A stretch of 64,000 nucleotides of DNA from Platycnemis pennipes (GCA_933228895.1 OW121853.1:73888645-73952644); one strand, 5' to 3'; counted from the stretch's first letter, positions 1 to 11,344 are shown. Notes: a model not told the origin generated them from the sequence alone. Made by a program: numbers and translations.

Positions 1-1574
1 CGCTCGCGCGAGGCCATTTAATTCAGTACGCGTCTTCCCTTCGCGTGTTCTTTTATCGCACCTTTGCACAGGATTCATTGGAAATCATAAATTATTCTAT
101 TTTAAAATGGTTAGCGGATTAACTGCTATTATATCGCTACGTATATAATAACAATTTTGTCACACTTGCCTGATGTGTGCATAAATAACACGTTGGAGAT
201 GGTAGCGGGGTAAAATAGGAGCAGCGAAGAGAAAGTGTGGGTGCAGAGTGAATTAAAATCATGGTACAGCAAGCGATTTTTTTAAGCCCTGAAGAAGGAA
301 AAAATATATTTTCCGAAACGTCGGTCAAATAGTTAAATTTATTAATTTTCACAAGGACCTAAACTTCTGAAAAACCCATCTTTATATGCAATGAAGCAAT
401 CAACGAGCGAAGTAATCTGCGTGTAATTCAGTTATTTCCTGTTATCGCAGTAGAACTCGAGTATCAGTAGTTCGAAAATACCGCTATTAACATAGTGAAA
501 ACAATTGAGCGTCGTATTTCAAATTTCAATGCGTCTTCTAATCAGAGTCGTCTTTGCATCAATATTTTATTAACGATTTAGGCTATGCTTCGACGTGAAC
601 CACTGAAATATTGCTGCAAGCTAATAAAAATTTAGGGAGAGGTCCTATATCGGTAAGTTGATTGCAGAACCAAATTAGTTCATGTTTACACTAGCAACAA
701 TACACTTGCGCAAGCTATTATCAGAAAATTTTTCAAGTTCCGCAAGTGCACTTGTAGAGCTGTTTACACCAGAAAATTACACTGCAAGCTGCTTGCTGCC
801 AGTAACTTGCGCAAAAAAGTTGCCAGTGTAACCCACCTAAAGGCATTATGCATATCTATTGCGTTTTGAATTGACCTCCAAACTCCATTATTGCTCACCC
901 ACACGTTTCTCCTTTTCCTCTTTACCCCCTCCCTCTATCTCCAAACTCCCTACATATATGTCTTCGAACACTTTGTATATTACCTGATGATGCTGTAAAA
1001 AGCGAAACCTAGGTCATATTAAATAGTTTAGTTGTGAAAATTGCCCATTTTTTTTATTTTTACTAAGTACATCTAAGTTTCACGAACGTAGTGTGATGAT
1101 TATCCACCCCCTACCATACACCTTCTACGTGGCTAGCAGGGTAATTCTTACATGTATTTAACTTGGACGTCAAACGAGAGGCTCAAACAGATAGGATTTG
1201 TTCTGGGGGAGAGCAAATAGAGAAACGCTTCGAGAGGAAATTCAAGCTCTAAAAATACTGGTCATGCCCAACTAAATTACGACCAAATTTGCAGTCAATG
1301 ACTTCTAAAAAGTAAGCGAGGAAAGGATTGGTAGGTATTAGCTAACAACGAAAAGATGATGAGCCATAAATCCGTTGGTTAATATTGAGATTTATTTCTT
1401 AGCATAGTATGCAAGAAAGAGAATGATATCGTAGAGGTGCTATCGAGCTTTAAAAAGCACGCCAGATTCTTCGGTTCTAATATAGCATAAAATGCCGCGG
1501 TTTAGAGAAATGTGGAAATACGCATTTGATAGGGAATCAGGGAAAATTATAGCAAAGGAATTATTTCAACTTAC
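1..1574. other. ptc intron (partial), no exon seen
   Basis: This is the intron downstream of the KPCLNP exon. It is AT-rich with no coding signal. It holds the MITE-like element at 685-832. At about 983-1020 there is a GATGATGCTG...CGAAACCTAGGTC stretch resembling the hairpin found near the 3' ends of some retroelements. The open frame at 137-352 (minus) has no support. Confidence 0.5.
685..832. mobile_element. Small MITE-like element with imperfect terminal inverted repeats
   Basis: The left end TTACACTAGCAAC is matched in inverted order by the right end GTTGCCAGTGTAA. Inner repeats of ACTTGCGCAAG-type sequence also occur at both ends (about 709 and 804). At about 148 bases with no coding capacity it fits a non-autonomous DNA element. 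No target-site duplication could be fixed. Confidence 0.45.
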
Positions 1575-1667
1575 CAGCCCACTCTGCTTGTTCGGCGCCG
1601 TGTCGGGACACTCGTGGTCACGTGGGTTGAGACATGGTTTCTCCTGATATGCCGTGCTTATCCCAGC
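1575..1667 (-). CDS. ptc: patched, exon with KPCLNP and PDTAPN motifs
   Basis: This 93-base exon has acceptor GCTCAG and donor GTAAGT and is in phase 0 at both ends. It translates as 31 residues, AGISTAYQEKPCLNPRDHE then CPDTAPNKQSGL. The pattern A.(I)..(G/A)Y.(E/K)KPCL(N/D)P....CP.TAPNK is a strongly conserved Patched segment with two cysteines, located shortly before the GGC(Y/H)G and WPEELIVGG segment. No exon for that later segment was found between 1 and 1574, so the gene continues beyond the left edge. This is the leftmost ptc exon seen. Confidence 0.95.
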
Positions 1668-1740
1668 CTGAGCACGAGAGAGAGAAAAAGATGTTAACCC
1701 ATGAGCAAACATGAGAGAGGAGAAAAAATTCAAAGTGTTT

Positions 1741-2262
1741 CATGGCCACTATTAGATACACATTAAGAACCTCTGTGTATGATGCTAGGATTGATCAGAT
1801 AAGTAAGATTAGAGAGATACATGATCATACCGATAGGTTTAAAATGTCATTTTTCCCGCGTACCATAAGAGAACACAATAAGCACCATAGCGAAGGGTTA
1901 GGTAGGCGATATATTGTAGAGTAATCTGTGGTACATGAAGCATGTTTTAATATATATAACTAATCTATGCATGCTTGGGAAATGCAGATAAATATACTCG
2001 GTGAAAATCTTTCTACATCTACATAATACCCTGCAAGCCACCACAAGGGTGTGTGGCAGGGGGTGATTGCCTTTCTAGATAGTAATCACTTCGTTATTAC
2101 GCAGACACTAACCATCTTGCTGCACGTGACTCTAATACCAAACTTCTTTCCATGCAGTAGTAACATGGTAGCTCTTTGTTGCATTTCAGTAGTGCAAGAA
2201 TGGTGATGTTCACCCCCTGTCACAACCATCGCGGTGGCTCACAGGGTATTACGTGGATGTAG
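1741..2262 (+). mobile_element. LINE 3' end (jockey/CR1-like), coding tail plus 3' UTR, interrupted
   Basis: The plus-strand frame ending with TAA at 1922-1924 encodes the last residues of a LINE ORF2, including IREIHDHTDRFKMSFFPRT followed by IREHNKH. The same C-terminal signature (RTDRFK..FFPRTIR) recurs at 6001-6060 and 29450-29500. The 3' UTR follows and ends with the family tail CCCCCTG(C/T)CAC...GGTGGCT.(G/A)CAGGGTATTA near 2210-2255. The UTR is split by an opposite-strand tail (2011-2085). Only the last 60 codons remain, so this is a 5'-truncated dead copy. Confidence 0.8.
2011..2085 (-). mobile_element. LINE tail in inverted orientation, inside the plus copy
   Basis: CTACATCTACATAATACCC, CTGCAAGCCACCACAAGGG, then TGTGTGGCAGGGGGTGATT is the reverse complement of the family 3' tail. 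It lies between the coding remnant (ending 1924) and the plus-strand tail (from about 2192), so two copies with opposite orientation are stacked. A third, more diverged minus tail is at about 2480-2535. Confidence 0.75.
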
Positions 2263-2479
2263 AAGTATTAATGCGGATATGAAGGATATTAATTAATGAA
2301 AGAAGTATCCACTCTTCATCATCAACGCTCCTCCTTTATAGGTTTATATGGCAGAGTATACCGCAACTCAAGCTAAGTAAAACGCGAGCCACGTCGGTAA
2401 AACACCTGGCAACCCTAAAGTCACGTGGTCGAATTCTGCTTCGTGCAAGAGTGTTGTGTTTAGTTCGGCATTCATCTGC

Positions 2480-2535
2480 AACTACACAATACCCTGCACC
2501 GCATAGCAAGCGTACGCGGTAGGGGGTGTACCACC
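2480..2535 (-). mobile_element. Diverged LINE tail (minus)
   Basis: CTACACAATACCCTGCACCG followed after about 20 bases by CGCGGTAGGGGGTGTACCAC follows the CTACAC.ATACCCTGCA...GGCAGGGGGTGA pattern of the other tails with many substitutions. Confidence 0.5.
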
Positions 2536-2799
2536 ACCGTGTATTCATTACTGTTAAGGAAGCTAACCTATTGTTAGTAGCTAGCTATATGATGGGTTCT
2601 ACTGTTAACCTTAAAATTAAAAAAAAATCATTCTGGAAAGAAATACTTCATCACAAAAATGAACGAACTAATAATAAAATACGTAACATACTTAAAATTA
2701 TGCCTGATAAAAATCGAATTCGCCTACAAAATGAAGTAGCTGGAGTCTCGACATTGCCATGTAACCTTATCAGTAGGAGTACCAGCGAGTATCAGTAGG

Positions 2800-3013
2800 C
2801 AGCTTTACACGATACAATTTTTGTACAATTTCTTGTACAAACGCTTCTATGAGGAAATTGTACCGTGTAAAGCGGCAAATTGTGTGAACGCTTGTGCGAA
2901 TGTCTGTGTGACCGAACGGAAAATAGAACCTGTTCTAATTCCATTCAGACAAACATACAATTTCCTTCAGTTTATACAAGCGTTTGTACAAGAAATTGTA
3001 TCGTGTAAAGCGG
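2800..3013. mobile_element. Foldback/MITE-like element with repeated GTGTAAAGCGGC ends
   Basis: The left end GCAGCTTTACACGATACAAT is matched in inverted order by the right end ATTGTATCGTGTAAAGCGGC. Next to the left end is a second inverted copy of the same end (ATTGTACCGTGTAAAGCGGC at 2858-2877). Between them the TTTCTTGTACAAACGCTT arm pairs with AAGCGTTTGTACAAGAAA at about 2979-2996. The element is therefore built of alternating copies of one end. There is no coding capacity; the open frame 2821-3051 follows the repeats. Confidence 0.6.
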
Positions 3014-3917
3014 CCTTAATACTACTCCTGATTACGATGGTAGTTACGTAACTGATTCCTTCAACCATGTGCGGCTGGTTGCAAAAGAAAACACTCACAG
3101 GAAATAATTAGGACAGATAGAAGTGACTCAAATCACACCTTGGGGCGTTCAACCCTGACACGGCGTGGATGACGACAGTTAAGATAGGACACGAGACGGC
3201 CCGAAAATTTGCATAATGAGTGCTTCTCGTCTCCTACTTAGCGCACGATTATTTATATATACGTGCGCACATAAATAGGTACGCACGGTAATATGGGCAC
3301 GCGCGAAGCATTTATTATCCCACCGGGGGACGTCACAGCGATTTCCGGGGCTGTCATAATTGCTGCGCTCTTCTCGCGTCCTCCCGAGAGTTCACTCGGG
3401 AGGCGGAGAGAGGGAGGGAGGCAATACTCCCTCACGTTCTTCGTTCCGGGGGTCCCGGTTTGCGGTAATGCGCACGAGAGCCTCGGCGACCTCAAGGTCG
3501 GACGCGTAAAGACGTTCGCCACGGACGGGGTCGGGGGAGAGGAGCAGAGGAGGACGAGGTGGGGAGAGAGAGAGAGAGGACGGGCAAAAAAAAGAGAAGA
3601 TCATGCCGCGTAACGGCATTCCGCAGTCGGAGAAGATATTTGCAAAAGATCCTCGGCGCGCGCGTCGGAAACATTCGTGTCGACGATATAGTGAAATGCT
3701 CGAGAGCTATTTGCTAACAAAACGACTACGAATACATTGGTTGGGATTATTTACGCAAAATGTTGCAATTAACACCCACGCTTCAAATTAATTATCGGAG
3801 GCTGGAGCAATAATAACACCGGAAGGAGGCGCTCGCAACAAAAGAGAAGCAGTAGTGGTAAAATTAGGCTTTCAGCGGATAGGATTCTAAATGTGACCCT
3901 AAGATACAATCACAACA

Positions 3918-3990
3918 TCCATGCCCGTGATTAGATTCGAACCCGCTACCTTTGCGCTATTGGCCGAAGCGTTAAAGATTCAATTCGACC
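3918..3990 (-). repeat. tRNA-derived SINE head (minus), degenerate
   Basis: AGATTCGAACCCG at 3933-3945 is the reverse complement of an RNA polymerase III B box (CGGGTTCGAATCT). The adjacent sequence GCTACCTTTGCGCTATTGGCC resembles an anticodon arm and A box. It does not fold as a full tRNA, so it is called a SINE fragment. Confidence 0.45.
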
Positions 3991-5547
3991 AGAATTAGAG
4001 TAAAATGTCGGTCATGACGTTGAGACGGAATATGGGCTACTCATAATTAGTAGAGCGTTAAATTTAAGGTGAAACAATGACCAATATAACATCGCACTAC
4101 ATAACCTTAAACATATGAGAACGCAACAACCATCTCCTGTTAAGATTAGAACTCGATACTTTTCGTTATCTAGGCCGGCTCTTTACATCCTGACAATTGG
4201 AGGGGGGTAATTACATGGCCTGCTAAGTCTTAGCGATTTAATGACAAAAAATTCGCTTCATTACGCGATATAATAGCCGGGTGGAGATACATCTGTACCG
4301 ATGCTATCGCATTCATTTGTACAGACGGTACAGACTAGGTACTGGTATTAAGATATAAATCTTACGTATTCTACCAATATTACTACGATTGAGGTAGATA
4401 CTGAGGTGTAGCAAAGAAGTGTATATAACACCTCTTTGCAACACCCCAACCATGCAGATCCTATCTTACCCTCATTTCTATCCAATCCACTTTTCAGAAA
4501 ACTGTAGAAACCACTTTACCCAATTATGTTAAGATAATACGAGATCAAAGACGGACGACCACATAGCTGGCACCAAAGAGGTACATTCTCATGCCTTACT
4601 TCGCGAAAGGAGCCTAATTAAACCTTGGGATTCCGTCTAACGCCTGCATCTGACTGTAGCCGTCTAGTCACAAACCTCTTGCCCCTCAAGGCCGGGTTGA
4701 AACTCCCGCCACTACGGACCCAATCAACCCCCTCCTCCGCCACTGAATAAAAATAAAGCAGACGTTCTCCTCCACCCCGCAAGGGACAATATTTATGGAA
4801 CAAACCGATCCCATGCAAGAAAGTGACCTCCTCCCCTTCCAGAAATACAAACAACGCGTAATTGTAATTAAGGGATTATATTTATGAATGTCTGGCAGGT
4901 GTAAGCTGGATCACTGCCAGTCTTCGGGGTGGGAAGGGCGGGGTGGATAATAGTTTTTATACCTTGGCGGTCTTCCAGCCTTAAAGAGCCTGCGCCTCGG
5001 GACAATATTTTAGCAATACAATCCAAAAATACCTCAACTCCAAAGCCATTAAAAACTTCCCATGAAATGCACGAGAGGGAGAGTTCGCGCGCGCCAAGTG
5101 ATGGGGAATGAAGTGGAGACGAGACTTTAAAAAAAAAAAAAAAAACATCGGCGATCAAAGGCGTTAAGGAGCATGGTTTGGGCGTCACGCTCCGGGTGGC
5201 ACAGTCACCGCTGATCTCTGGAAGCTAAAAATTTGTCGCCCTAAAAACTTCGAAGCAAATGAGAGAATGATCGTGAAATCCGTTAATGACACCTCCCGGG
5301 TGGCACCACGCAGATAGGTTATCTTCGCCATGTGGTTCTCTCGTCAGTAGATATTTGGGGAGACAGAAATATATATAGGTATAATTACATATATTTTTTT
5401 TATTTATCGAATGACGACTCCACGCTGGAACTATCGTCGTACATATTAACCAAATGTGCCCAGAACGTTCTAAAGAATTCTTCGCAGCCCGAAATTATAT
5501 GTCTTACAATTCGTGGACACGAACATCCACATCGATGTATTAATAAT

Positions 5548-6275
5548 GTAACTATCGATGTCACTAAAGATTCATCGTGGGGAAGACACATCCGGGAAAT
5601 ATGCGGCCGAATGAAGAGAAAGCTAGGATTTATAAGAAAGAGTGCTTAGGAAGTGTGATGAGAAGACAAAAGAGCGATGCTACTTTTCACTAGTTAAGCC
5701 CGACCTTGAGTATGCAGCAAGTGTATGGGATCCGAATGAATTAGGTTTGATCAGAGAACTAGACAATGTGCAGCGTAGAGCAGCTAGATTCCTTAAAAGG
5801 TGTTACGAAAGGTTGAGTAGTGTTTCAGAATTAATACAAGAAATAGGGTGTGAATCATTATCAGAGCGTAGGTTAAAGTACAGATTAAATCTGCTAGAGA
5901 AACTTCAATGGGATAGCTTTACTGAAGATGTTAGGCACATATTTAACAAAAACCAGCGTATTATGCTACATTCGACCAGATAAATAAGATTAGAGAGATA
6001 GATTGTCGTACCGATAGATTCAAAACGGCATTTTTCCCCCGTACTATAAGAGAACAGAATAGGCAGCATAGCAAAGGGATAGGTAGGGGAAATATTTTAG
6101 AGTACCTAGTCTGCAGAGCATGAAGCACGTATTAATCCCTTAAATATTATTGATACTAACAATCTAGTTGCATGAGACCCTATAGTTGCTTGTTTGCATG
6201 TCGGTAGTGCATGCTTGGTGATCTTCACCCCCTGCCACACACCCTTGCGGTGGCTTGCAGGGTATCGTGTAGATG
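5548..6275 (+). mobile_element. LINE ORF2 C-terminus and 3' tail (jockey/CR1-like), frameshifted
   Basis: Three plus-strand pieces join only across frameshifts: VTKDSSWGRHIREICGRMKR to 5649, then a frame from about 5650 with LVKPDLEYAASVWDPNE, NVQRRAARFLKR and LSERRLKYRLNLLEKL, then a third frame with INKIREIDCRTDRFKTAFFP ending in TGA at about 6120. The LEYAA.VWDP and QRRAARF motifs are typical of the region after the reverse transcriptase of jockey/CR1-type LINEs. The tail CACCCCCTGCCACACACCCT...GGCTTGCAGGGTATCGTG (6227-6270) is the best family 3' end in the window. The endonuclease and RT core are absent: a 5'-truncated pseudogene copy. Confidence 0.88.
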
Positions 6276-7077
6276 TAGATTAAACAGTTAATTATCACCA
6301 ATAACCGCCATTAATAATGTAAATGGTGAAAATGTTAGATTTTGGAGTCAAAATGTCTCTCATTTAAACACTTATACAGAGCTCACATGAAATCGAAACT
6401 CATATTCTAAACATTACTCTTATAATTAAAATGAGACCGAAAAAATTAATTTCGCTACATCTGCATATAACCTATGGTAGTGTTTCATTCGAATCTTTCC
6501 ACATTCTAAATGGGAAACCAAAAATTATTAAGTTATAGACTTTTGACATTTTATTTACGCTCACAATAAAGTCAAATACCACTGATCACGAGGGAACATT
6601 AAATCTCAAAGCAAGTTTCCTGGATATCGAAAGAGTAGAGTAAAGACAAGAAATACAGAATCCGTTCTTCGCAGCTGGTTTTTTTACGTAACCGGATATG
6701 CACGAAAGAAATAAATTGAAAAAGAAAAAAATCCACAGGTTCATACGAGATGTGAGCAAATGAATTTACCAATTTACATTTAATATACGACAACATGAAA
6801 TCAAGTAACCGACGCTCAATTTCGCATGAAGTGGAAAATATTTCAGTTAACAAATTTTACATGGGTATATAATTTTCCATGGTTGCTTACCGCGATAGCC
6901 TGGTATCCCTGAGGATACTGGTTTAATTCTCTCCCTATGGTTGTCTTAGAATTATGAGCTCAGGCAAATCTTACCTTTAAAGCTTTAGCAGTCGAAAAAA
7001 CTAAAATTATAAATCTACCACACTAACTTTCAATATTACGAAAAACTATAACTAAAAATTTGATTGATTTTACTCAC

Positions 7078-7192
7078 CCTCTTCATGAACTCCTCCAGCG
7101 TTTCGAAAGGAAAAATTAAGTTAAACTCCTTCATCTGCGCCACCATTTTCTCCGGGTTTAAATTTGTCCACCGCACGGAAGAACCAACACCC
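7078..7192 (-). CDS. ptc: patched, exon encoding the WTNLNP region of extracellular domain 1
   Basis: This 115-base exon lies between acceptor CTTCCAG (preceded by a CT-rich tract) and donor GTGAGT. Its first base completes a Pro codon. The other 38 codons read GVGSSVRWTNLNPEKMVA, then QMKEFNLIFPFETLEEFMKR. Patched proteins have WT.LNP followed by an amphipathic helix, an F-(D/P)-F-ET-(L/V)-E strand and MKR at this position. It ends in phase 0. The hydrophilic helix-rich composition fits the ectodomain rather than a membrane segment. Confidence 0.94.
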
Positions 7193-8909
7193 CTGGAAGA
7201 GGAGGAAGAATACATCGTTAAAACAGGTGAACAGCCTCTGTACACGAGGATGCAAGCCGAAAATAATCGTAAAAACGAAAGAACTTGGCACTACTATATT
7301 GCGGGAATAGCATCGTGGCAATCACCTTTGAGTTAAAATGTTATCACAAATTAACTAAAAAAGTTGTCTTGAAGCACCTTTAGGGTTGTATGGCGGGAGT
7401 ATATCGTAGGTGTGGAGGCAGTTGGTAAGACCCGTATCCAAATTCATTGCACACTAGGCAAGTCGATTGTCCATATTCCATTGACAATCGACGAATGGCT
7501 TCAAGTTTATGGTAGGTTGGGATGAAAGATCAATTCTATCAGGGTTAATAATGGCATGCAGAGTTGCTATACGTATCATGTTTGCCCATTCATACCTTTT
7601 ATGTCTATGTCATGTGTTAAGGGATCTTTTTTCTAGGATTTTCTATTCACAATTCTTATATTAAACTTAAAAAAGATGGAAATTGGTGATAACTTTCACC
7701 TAGAACTCCTACGCGGCGTAACAAAAAGTGAAAATTGTTCCGTCTGTCTACAACAACGAGTGACTAAACTCTATATTGACGTCAATTTAATCTAAACATC
7801 CTAGAAAATGCACCTTCATTCCAAAGGGAGCATCAAGGAACCCAAATTTCGAATTCCGGCGCGCATGCCCACGGAACCGTTCATTCCCACGAACCATTCA
7901 TGTTCAGAAATCGTTCATTCCCACGAACCATTTATGTTCACAAACCGTTCATGTCCATGAACCGTTCATGCACACGGAAAAGAAAAAAAAATCTCCAGCC
8001 CCCTGGGACGCCAGAACGGGACATTAAACGAGAGCCCACCATGAATCTCTCGCGGGTCATTCACAGCGTCCCTTCTGCAGCCCCCTCACGTCCGCTTGGC
8101 CAACTCGAGCGAAGCCATTCTATCCCAGGCCATCGAAGTAGAATCACCAAAAAAGAACGGCACGTGGTGAATCGCCACACACGTCCCCGTGCCTTCAACG
8201 AGGGGGGCACTCAATCCCAAGGTTGCAAAGACAAGTATCCACGTTACCTATGCCCAACCCATACCCACGCTTCGTTGAAAGCAGGGAGAGCGGGTGACTG
8301 AAACGGAATATGACATAGCGATGATGAACCCTGGGATGAAAGGTATAAAAATACCTCTCATCGTAAAAAAATTCTCCTTAGGGCTTCGATGCAGCTATAC
8401 CCTTTTTCCTCCAATATACTACCCGAGAAATAAATAAGGTATTTGCAAAGAGAATCTCCCTGACCCAATACAATGCTTCACTCCACATTGATGATTTCAT
8501 TTTATAACTCTTTAGTACCCTGGAATAATTCGCATAATACCTTGTTTTCACCAAAATAGGCGCACAGTTCTGATTACAATAATATGATTGGTCCTAATTT
8601 ACGTCCAATAGCGACAATAAGATAAGTGATTTTCCGAAAACGTAGCGAGGGCTTCAAGATATGATTCTAAAGCCGTGATTAGCCAGAGCACAGTTTTCAG
8701 CAGTTTTTACAAGCAGAAGCGCGAAGCAGATGACATGACTTTTAATTTACGGTGGGGCCTCCTTTAAGGGGCTTAGCTGGCTATATCGGATTCCCACGTC
8801 CGCAAGGACACCCCAATTACGTACACACATACTCCAAGGGAAATACAGACGGGTAGAGAACTCCAGGAGAGGATATAAAGTAAGCAAAGGGGGAAGAGGT
8901 TGTACTCAC
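7193..8909 (-). other. ptc intron of 1717 bases
   Basis: This intron lies between the [10 protein letters not shown] and WTNLNP exons. It contains the GTTCAT minisatellite (7875-7978) but no recognisable transposon or exon. The 133-codon open frame at 7900-8301 (plus) starts inside the minisatellite, has no domain, and is not called a gene. Confidence 0.6.
7875..7978. repeat. Minisatellite, about six units of 17-18 bp
   Basis: Units alternate around AACCGTTCATTCCCACG, AACCATTCATGTTCAG and AACCGTTCATGTCCATG. They are imperfect but in register across about 100 bases. Several units contain the core GTTCATG or GTTCATT. Confidence 0.8.
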
Positions 8910-9007
8910 GGAATCGTGACGGGGTAGTCTGGTCCCAAGAGCTTGGAGCCCTCCCAGAAGCAATCCAGCGGTGTGATGATGGAACACGGGAATATGTTCT
9001 CCATGAT
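8910..9007 (-). CDS. ptc: patched, exon with the [10 protein letters not shown] signature
   Basis: This 98-base exon has acceptor TTTACAG and donor GTGAGT. It reads [20 protein letters not shown], then [12 protein letters not shown], plus two bases of a Pro codon. [10 protein letters not shown] is nearly invariant in Patched proteins from flies to vertebrates, and it is the most diagnostic peptide in this window. Two cysteines (in FPCS and LDCF) are conserved ectodomain residues. The upstream intron next to the acceptor carries a homopolymer of about 25 A on the plus strand (from 9060), which lies outside the exon. Phase 2 at the end is taken up by the next exon. Confidence 0.96.
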
Positions 9008-9059
9008 CTGTAAACGGAAAAAAGAAAAGAATGGAGTTAGAGATGAGCAAAAAAGTTAA

Positions 9060-9082
9060 AAAAAAAAAAAAAAAAAAAAAAA
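9060..9082. repeat. Poly-A homopolymer
   Basis: An uninterrupted run of A on the plus strand, about 50 bases from the acceptor of the [10 protein letters not shown] exon on its intronic side (a poly-T on the sense strand of ptc). It could contribute to a polypyrimidine environment. It is also a typical target or relic of retroposition. Confidence 0.8.
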
Positions 9083-10504
9083 CGCTGCCTTAAAAAAAAT
9101 TCCGGGCAAGCGCGTGGGTGTCTGGGAGGGAGGGAGGGGGAGTGAGACAGAGGAGGATTCTGGGAAGAAGCTAGCCGGGCTTGTGGGCACGAGAGTGAAA
9201 AAACAAAAGAGTCCAGATTAAAAGGGATAAAAATAAAAGGAACCGAGAAGGAAGTGGGAGAGAAAGAGAGAGATAGGCTTAAAGAGAAAGAGCCAGCACA
9301 TAACTCCCACTCCGTTATCTCCCTTCTCTGGCGTTCGCCTCTTGGGGGGGAGGAGTGTGCAAACAAACAGACGGACAAACAAATGACTGGCTGAACCCTG
9401 AAAATGGTGGCGGGGAGGAAGGGGTTGGCTTCACGAGCCACGGGTTCGAGGAAGCGCGGGTGCACGCACGTGTGGCTTAAAAGGCGAGGGGAGGGAGGGA
9501 GAGCGAAAAAAACCGAAACACGCGCATTAATCGTACGTAAAGCAAAAAAGTGCTATACTCGCTCTTCGAATCACAATATCGCGGCGAGACGGTGATGGCA
9601 AAAATGTCGGTGTTCTCCCCTGAGCAAGGTTTTTTTTAAAATTTAAATTATTACGATTTTTGGTTGACGTTATCTTTATCACCCAATTCACAAGAAGAAT
9701 TTGGTAAAACGAACGATAAAATGCCATTTTTTAAAAATGTAATACACAAGTGCTGCAAGGCATCAACCTTGCCTAGTTTCCATTTAACTGCAATAAGAGT
9801 TTTCAGTGATTGTACAGCAATTATCACAAAGTTTCTCTTTGAAGCATAAATAATACCGTTTTCCACCAAACTTGATAAGTTATGCAAATGCATTCAAGTT
9901 TTTAATAACTGAATTCTGACGAGGCTGTATTGATTTTTTGCAACCACTAAGAGGCGATCATTTTAAAACTCGAGACCATTAGCAAAAAGACTATAGACCA
10001 AAATAGACCATCTCCATAGACCAAAATAATTCCGGGCTAAACACTTTCGAGGACTTAAACGTCCGAGGTCTTCAAATTTTACGTTCTCTAAATGCCAGGT
10101 GATAACTAAGTTCATCCGTCGTCCAAGGTGCAGAATTGAGAGACCCCAAGGTTCAGTGCTAAGAAAATCATTAACGGTGGTTTAAAAGGACAAGTTCAAA
10201 GCTCGTTTACTGCAAACATGATAATGCGCATTAAATGTTTCACTTTGAGCAACAAACTTATATCCGATTACGAAGCCCACGATCTAACACATTTTCCACT
10301 ACAAGTTTTCCAATTTACAAAACCCAAAAACTTTGTGCATAATACAGAAACAAGACGTCGGTGGCGGGATTTCTTTATGTTGAAGAAACAAAAATAATCA
10401 CTTACAGGGTAATGAATCGACTCCATACAAGCTTAATTACATTGCGCCATTTTTAAGTGTGCTTAAAAATGTTAAAAACAAATTATTTGACAAAAAAGAA
10501 TCGA

Positions 10505-10560
10505 TTAGGCATGGTGGCTGGAGTACTAGCCGCCCTTTCCTAAGGCTAGTGTTAGATTCT
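10505..10560 (+). repeat. Possible tRNA-derived SINE head fragment
   Basis: GGCATGGTGGCTGGAGTACT then AGCCGCCC resembles the head GTGTGGTAGCTAGAGTACTG of the SINE at 34836. No B box is preserved. Weak call. Confidence 0.3.
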
Positions 10561-11344
10561 CAGGAGAGGCATATTTGTCACCATACCGATCCGTACAAAA
10601 CTGTTAATTGGAGAGGACATCACGGTCAATATACCGTCCGTCCGATGAGACATAAAAAAGCGGACCCCTACACGCACTACTTTAAAATCATTTAGATACC
10701 AACATTGAATTTTCATTCACCTTCCTCCCACTCTTTAAACACCCTCTTATTACTTAGATTCCAACTTATTCTGAAGTCACATTTGAATTTAGTTGTCGGT
10801 TGCCTTAACAACAGAGATTGAACAGCAGGAAATTGCATTAAATTCTTCATAAGACTCATGCTCTATTCTGCTGGGTGTCGACCCCTCATTCCGCGACGAA
10901 GCTCTTCCACGGCTCTCTGCATTCGGCGGAACGCCGGAACAACATGGGCCTCGCACCCAAAGAGGACTCGAGAGAGCACCCTCGGCCGAAGAAGGGACGG
11001 TCTTCCAGCCAAGCAAAGAGACGGGTGGTGCAAAGGGTGGCGGGGGTCCAGACGGCGGGGTTGAAGAAGACAGGGTGGGGGGGGGGGAGCATTCAGTCGA
11101 CGCGGGAGTCAGTCGACGCGGGAGGAGTAAGTGACGTGAGGCGAAACGCTCGCGGCGCGGCTGGCTGGCTGACTGCCTCGTGGAAGCGCGGGAGGTCTCC
11201 AAACCAGACTTACCTCTCTTCTCTCCCTTCCACCCTCGACGAGATTTCTCTCGCTGAGCCGCTAAGGAGATGGTCTCACTGGGTCGCCCCCTTGCAGGCA
11301 GTCGCGGGACGCCAGGGTGAGAAGAGACTTCAACCCGAGGGTTG

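Larger units (their letters stand above)
1668..7077 (-). other. ptc intron of 5410 bases, filled with LINE and MITE remnants
   Basis: This intron lies between the WTNLNP and KPCLNP exons. It contains LINE remnants (1741-2262 and 5548-6275), an inverted-repeat element (2800-3013), a GC-rich purine-biased block at 3380-3600, weak tRNA-like sequence at 3918-3990 (and a fainter one at 4140-4200), and a possible 5S-like scrap at about 5190-5230 (TGATCTCTGGAAGCTAA). The stretches 4200-5150 and 6280-7077 show nothing I can name. Confidence 0.6.

Noticed and set aside
5190..5235. Second 5S-like sequence (CTGATCTCTGGAAGCTAA)
   Set aside because: Too short and diverged to be separated from chance; mentioned only within the intron entry.
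9037..9465. 142-codon minus frame next to a ptc exon
   Set aside because: It includes a poly-Phe run from the poly-A tract and Ser/Leu/Phe low complexity; no splice or family support.
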